Of a DNA stretch of 7,802 bases, positions 5,149 to 7,802 are shown one piece after another; the stretch's first letter is position 1, and every line of letters starts with the position of its first letter. The notes under the pieces are model-generated. The model was not told where the DNA came from, did no database searches, and was given only the letters and a program-made list of their open reading frames with translations. Position numbers and translations under genes: made by a program. Location: positions 1-7,802 of the forward strand of contig DJTQ01000207.1 in assembly GCA_002439285.1 (NCBI GenBank). The letters run 5' to 3'. Source of the stretch: Paenibacillaceae bacterium UBA6304. GTDB taxonomy: Bacteria > Bacillota > Bacilli > Paenibacillales > Paenibacillaceae.

Positions 5149-5619
5149 ATGAGAGAGCGGATTCGGGAAATGGAACTGGAGGAACAGGAGCTCCGTTTTG
5201 GTCAATTTACGAGCGAGACGGCGCTAGAAGTGGGGATGGCCATCATTGAGGAGGCCAAGAACCGAGGAAAGAGCATTACGACGGAAATATACCGATCGGG
5301 CCAGCGACTATTCGCTCATGCAATGGAAGGAACGCACAAAGACAATGAGGATTGGATCCGGCGCAAGAACAATGTGGTGAACCACTTTGGGGAAAGTTCC
5401 TGGCATGTCGCTTTGCGCGTTACAGAAGAAGGAAAGACTCTGGAAGAACATTACGGTTTGCCGCTCTCCGATTACGTCGGCGCCGGCGGAGGGTTTCCGC
5501 TTTTCGTTGAAGGAGAAGGACAGGTAGGTACCCTTACGGTCTCGGGATTGTCGGACCAAGAGGATCATGATATCCTCGTTGCGGCGTTGAGACAGGTTCT
5601 ACACCAAGTTCAAAAATAA
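5149..5619 (+). CDS. UPF0303 / heme-degrading-domain (GlcG/HbpS-like) protein
   Basis: 156 aa from ATG 5149, chosen because GGAGAGG at 5133-5139 is nine bases upstream. An in-frame TTG at 5122 would add nine residues but lacks a ribosome binding site. The sequence follows the UPF0303 pattern closely: an N-terminal helix rich in Glu (ELEEQELRFGQF), the helix ALEVGMAIIEEAKNRGKSI, strand EIYRSGQRLFAHAMEG, the highly conserved DNEDWIRRKNNVV, then GLPLSDYVGAGGGFPLFV and a strand plus turn GTLTVSGLSDQEDHD before the last helix. The Roadblock-like GlcG/HbpS fold binds small molecules, and some members bind heme. A role in heme or cofactor handling is inferred only from the family. It probably forms an operon with the preceding DinB-family gene. 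Confidence 0.87.
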   Translation: MRERIREMELEEQELRFGQFTSETALEVGMAIIEEAKNRGKSITTEIYRSGQRLFAHAMEGTHKDNEDWIRRKNNVVNHFGESSWHVALRVTEEGKTLEEHYGLPLSDYVGAGGGFPLFVEGEGQVGTLTVSGLSDQEDHDILVAALRQVLHQVQK

Positions 5620-5621
5620 GG

Positions 5622-5653
5622 TTTACCTCAGGCCGAATATTTGATAATATAAT
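5622..5653 (+). promoter_or_regulatory. Promoter of the T-box leader and asd
   Basis: A perfect -10 TATAAT at 5648-5653. The -35 is less clear: TTTACC at 5622-5627 is 20 bp away, or 15 bp from the overlapping GATAAT at 5643-5648. Position just before Stem I of the T-box supports a promoter here. Confidence 0.5.
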
Positions 5654-5659
5654 CGCAAT

Positions 5660-5956
5660 ATCAAATGCGAAGAAGAGAAGAGTAAATAAATGAATTCTTT
5701 CTCAGAGAGCTCCTGTTAGGCTGAAAGGGAGTAAAGAATTATTTATCGAAAAAAGACTCAGAGCAGCTCATCGGAACCTCAACAGCAGGGGATGATGTGC
5801 CAGGAGCTCCTGTTACAGAGCTAGAGTATAAGCATGGAAATCCATGCCGTACTTGAAGAGGTCAATATGGCGACATATCGGCGAATCTAGGGTGGTACCA
5901 CGAGTATACTGATCTCGTCCCTAAGACTAATAAGGTCTTGGGGGTGGGATTTTTTT
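5660..5956 (+). ncRNA. T-box riboswitch controlling asd
   Basis: A tRNA-sensing leader that lets transcription continue when the cognate tRNA is uncharged. In order: an AGTA loop-E half at 5681-5684, an upper Stem I helix (about 5686-5700 with 5732-5746), the distal AGAGAG (5704-5709) and GGCTGAAA (5719-5726) motifs, then GAA (5748-5750) closing the specifier loop. A hairpin GCATGGA-AA-TCCATGC lies at 5832-5847. Stem III is ATATG-GCGA-CATAT (5865-5878), and the T box AGGGTGGTACCACG is at 5889-5902. The AGGG at 5889 can pair with CCCT at 5919-5922 as antiterminator. The favoured specifier is AAG (5753-5755, Lys), as it is followed by a purine. TGGT in the T box calls for a discriminator A, fitting tRNA-Lys and not the usual G73 of tRNA-Asp. 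AAA or GAC remain alternatives. Confidence 0.95.
5913..5956 (+). terminator. T-box regulated intrinsic terminator
   Basis: The left arm CCCTAAGAC (5919-5927) pairs with GTCTTGGGG (5935-5943) through nine pairs with one T-G wobble, loop TAATAAG. The stem can extend outward to 5913/5949 with wobbles. Seven T follow (5950-5956). The left arm overlaps the 3' half of the antiterminator, giving the expected switch. Confidence 0.9.
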
Positions 5957-6035
5957 GTTACAGTAAAGAAAAGGAAACCCGTCAGCGTGTAACATATAGT
6001 AAACTAAATCTTATTTGAAGGGATTTGAATATCTT

Positions 6036-7120
6036 ATGTCGCAAAAACTGAAAGTCGGTATTGTGGGTGGAACGGGCATGGTGGGCCAGCGGTTTATGCA
6101 GCTTCTGGATCAGCACCCTTGGTTCCAAGTAACGGCGATCGCCGCGAGCGCGAAATCGGCGGGCAGAACCTATGAGGAAGCCGTACAGGGAAGATGGAAA
6201 CTGGCTGGGCCGATTCCTGAAGAAGTGAAGAATATCGTTGTTCAGGATGCAGCCGAAGTGGAGAAGGTAGCCGGAGAAGTCGACTTTATCTTCTGTGCCG
6301 TTGATATGAAGAAGAATGAAATTCAAGCCCTGGAAGAGGCTTATGCCAAGACAGGAACCCAGTTATCTCGAATAATTCGGCTCACCGCTGGACACCTGAC
6401 GTTCCAATGGTCATTCCTGAAGTGAATCCGGGCCATATCGAAGTCATTGCCGCTCAGCGGAAACGGCTGAATACATTGACCGGTTTTATTGCCGTCAAAC
6501 CGAATTGCTCTATCCAGAGCTATGTACCGGCGCTGAATGCGCTCCTGGATTACAAGCCGACGACCGTCGTTGCTTCCACCTATCAGGCGATTTCCGGAGC
6601 CGGGAAGAACTTTACCGACTGGCCGGAGATGCTGGACAATGTAATCCCTTATATTGGCGGCGAGGAAGAGAAGAGCGAGCAGGAACCGCTGAGAATCTGG
6701 GGCACTGTTGCGAACGGCGAGATCGTTAAAGCGAGTGCGCCATTAATTACGACACAGTGCATCCGCGTTCCGGTTACGGACGGACACTTGGCTACGGTGT
6801 TTGTATCGTTTGAGAATAAGCCTTCGAAAGAAGAGATTTTGCAACGCTGGTTGCAGTTCAAGGGCCGGCCGCAAGAGCTGGGGCTGCCAAGTGCTCCGCA
6901 GCAGTTTATCACGTATTTTGAAGAAGAGAATAGACCGCAAACCAAACTGGATCGCGACATTGAGCGCGGGATGGGGGTCTCGGTGGGCCGATTGCGGGAG
7001 GACTCCATTTACGATTATAAATTTGTCGGATTGTCCCACAATACTTTGCGCGGAGCTGCCGGCGGTGCCGTGTTGATCGCGGAATTGCTCAAAGCGGAAG
7101 GGTACATTCAGCCTAAATAA
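6036..7120 (+). pseudogene. asd: Aspartate-semialdehyde dehydrogenase, frameshifted by one missing base
   Basis: Asd reduces aspartyl-4-phosphate to aspartate semialdehyde with NADPH, the shared step towards lysine/diaminopimelate, threonine and methionine. It is normally essential for the cell wall. The sequence fits the archaeal/fungal-type class. ATG 6036 follows AAGGGA at 6018-6023. The nucleotide-binding loop VGIVGGTGMVGQ (8-18) is intact. The frame reads correctly to GTG-T near 6359, then shifts and stops at TGA 6423. Adding one C in the CCC at 6358-6360 restores TPVISNNSAHRWTPDVP and continues to TAA 7120, about 361 aa in all. In that restored protein the catalytic Cys is about 158 (KPNCSIQS), His about 251 (VPVTDGH), and the C-terminus KFVGLSHNTLRGAAGGAV is normal. 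No other damage is seen, so a sequencing or assembly error or a very recent mutation is likely. It is monocistronic behind the T-box. Confidence 0.93.
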
Positions 7121-7147
7121 TAATAGAATAGAAATCGGAATAAGCAT

Positions 7148-7200
7148 AAAGAGCTTTCCCCGGACATCTTTAGGGATGTGGGAGAAAGCTCTTTTCGTTT
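7148..7200 (+). terminator. Strong intrinsic terminator after asd
   Basis: AAAGAGCTTTC (7148-7158) and GAAAGCTCTTT (7184-7194) form a perfect 11-bp stem. Its interior carries a second small stem, CATC/GATG. TTTTCGTTT follows on the + strand and an A-rich tract precedes it, so it could also work on the other strand. Confidence 0.85.
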
Positions 7201-7208
7201 CCAGGTCG

Positions 7209-7236
7209 TTGTCCGAGAAACCCGAAGGATTATTCT
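7209..7236 (+). promoter_or_regulatory. Weak promoter candidate for the last open frame
   Basis: TTGTCC (7209-7214) and TATTCT (7231-7236), 16 bp apart, each 4 of 6 to SigA consensus. It is placed between the asd terminator and the next start codon, where a promoter is needed; the match itself is modest. Confidence 0.3.
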
Positions 7237-7305
7237 GCGTAATAAGATAAGAAATGCAATTGAACTTCCGAATAAATCTTTAGAAGAAGTTGAGGTAGCC
7301 ATCCT

Positions 7306-7802
7306 ATGAATGAACCATTTACGGAGTATGCCGATACGGGGTATCAGCTGTATGAGCAGAAAGCAACTCATTATTTTACATCCCTTTACAAGCAGCTTAC
7401 GGAGAAAACATATGTATCTGCTTTGACGGAAGACTTTCGCTTATGGAAACAAAACCATATCCATCGTCATACCTGGTTGTCTCGTTTCTCGTCGAGGAGA
7501 AATCAGCCTGATTCTAAAGATTACCATAGATATATCGGATGGCTAAATTATGCAGGGAAGCTGGACCAATACTTAGACCGGAGTGTCTCCTATATTTATA
7601 TGAGGGATTTGGGTAAAACTCTGGACTCTCCACATACCCAGGTCCGGATTCAACGTATAGCCGCCGATGTAAAGAAGTTGTTGATCCGTTCCGATGAAGC
7701 TAGCGGCGGATCTCAGCCTGATTATATGACTCTAGCCGGGGTATATCGTTGGGCTCAGAAGGAAGGAGTAGAGGCCGCTGCGATCTGGGTGATCGATAAA
7801 CT
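7306..7802 (+). CDS. Unrecognised protein, 3'-truncated by the window
   Basis: An open frame from ATG 7306 to the end of the window (165 codons, no stop), with GAGG at 7292-7295 ten bases before the start. I do not recognise the family. The visible part has no signal peptide and no membrane helix. It is rich in Tyr, His, Arg and Gln, with mostly helical-looking segments: MNEPFTEYADTGYQLYEQKA at the start, then FRLWKQNHIHRHTWLSRF at about 45-61, YIGWLNYAGKLDQYLDRS at about 76-93, and YIYMRDLGKTLDSPHTQ at about 96-112. A cytosolic soluble protein is likely. Codon use and GC resemble its neighbours. The upstream terminator makes it a separate transcription unit. That it is coding is supported by the long open frame plus the ribosome binding site. 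Confidence 0.7.
   Translation, partial: MNEPFTEYADTGYQLYEQKATHYFTSLYKQLTEKTYVSALTEDFRLWKQNHIHRHTWLSRFSSRRNQPDSKDYHRYIGWLNYAGKLDQYLDRSVSYIYMRDLGKTLDSPHTQVRIQRIAADVKKLLIRSDEASGGSQPDYMTLAGVYRWAQKEGVEAAAIWVIDK

Noticed and set aside
5755..5757. GAC as aspartate specifier in the T-box
   Set aside because: Not followed by the usual purine, and TGGT pairing requires a discriminator A, unlike typical tRNA-Asp; kept only as an alternative.
6357..6362. Programmed -1 frameshifting in asd
   Set aside because: No slippery heptamer in the right phase and no reported need for frameshifting in this family.

Overview
The window looks like chromosomal DNA of a Gram-positive Bacillota, most likely Paenibacillus or a close relative. 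The reasons are strong purine-rich ribosome binding sites, frequent TTG/GTG start options, a T-box leader, a YkoH/YkoI-like kinase plus PepSY arrangement, and the gene families present. The genus is an inference; no rRNA or other marker is present.

Region 1 (1-3401) reads entirely on the + strand. It starts inside a membrane sensor histidine kinase, whose response regulator presumably lies upstream. Next come a membrane-anchored protein with three degenerate PepSY-type repeats and a secreted, very acidic protein with two PepSY repeats. A GNAT acetyltransferase follows. The kinase and PepSY pair resembles the ykoG-ykoH-ykoI-ykoJ neighbourhood of Bacillus subtilis, and probably forms an envelope-sensing module. 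A cluster of TTCT(C/A)AT-like repeats before the secreted PepSY gene could be a response-regulator site.

Region 2 (3402-4181) has no convincing gene. It holds a 463-bp segment bounded by a perfect 19-bp inverted repeat (3442-3460 and 3886-3904), consistent with a non-autonomous transposable element (MITE-like). Inside are four 23-bp palindromic units, two in one orientation and two in the other, plus further hairpins. This is the least explained structure in the window.

Region 3 (4182-5619) has a 59-aa winged-helix-like protein with a LexA-like box in its putative promoter. A terminator candidate and a good extended -10 promoter follow. Then come a DinB-fold protein with an intact His triad and a UPF0303/heme-degrading-domain protein, probably cotranscribed.

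Region 4 (about 5622-7200) is a T-box riboswitch, complete with its T box and terminator, controlling asd (aspartate-semialdehyde dehydrogenase of the archaeal/fungal-type class). Specifier geometry and the TGGT bulge favour tRNA-Lys, which would tie asd expression to lysine supply. The asd frame is broken by one missing base near 6357-6360, although everything else in the gene is preserved. A strong terminator closes the unit.

Region 5 (7201-7802) starts an unrecognised open frame that runs off the window.
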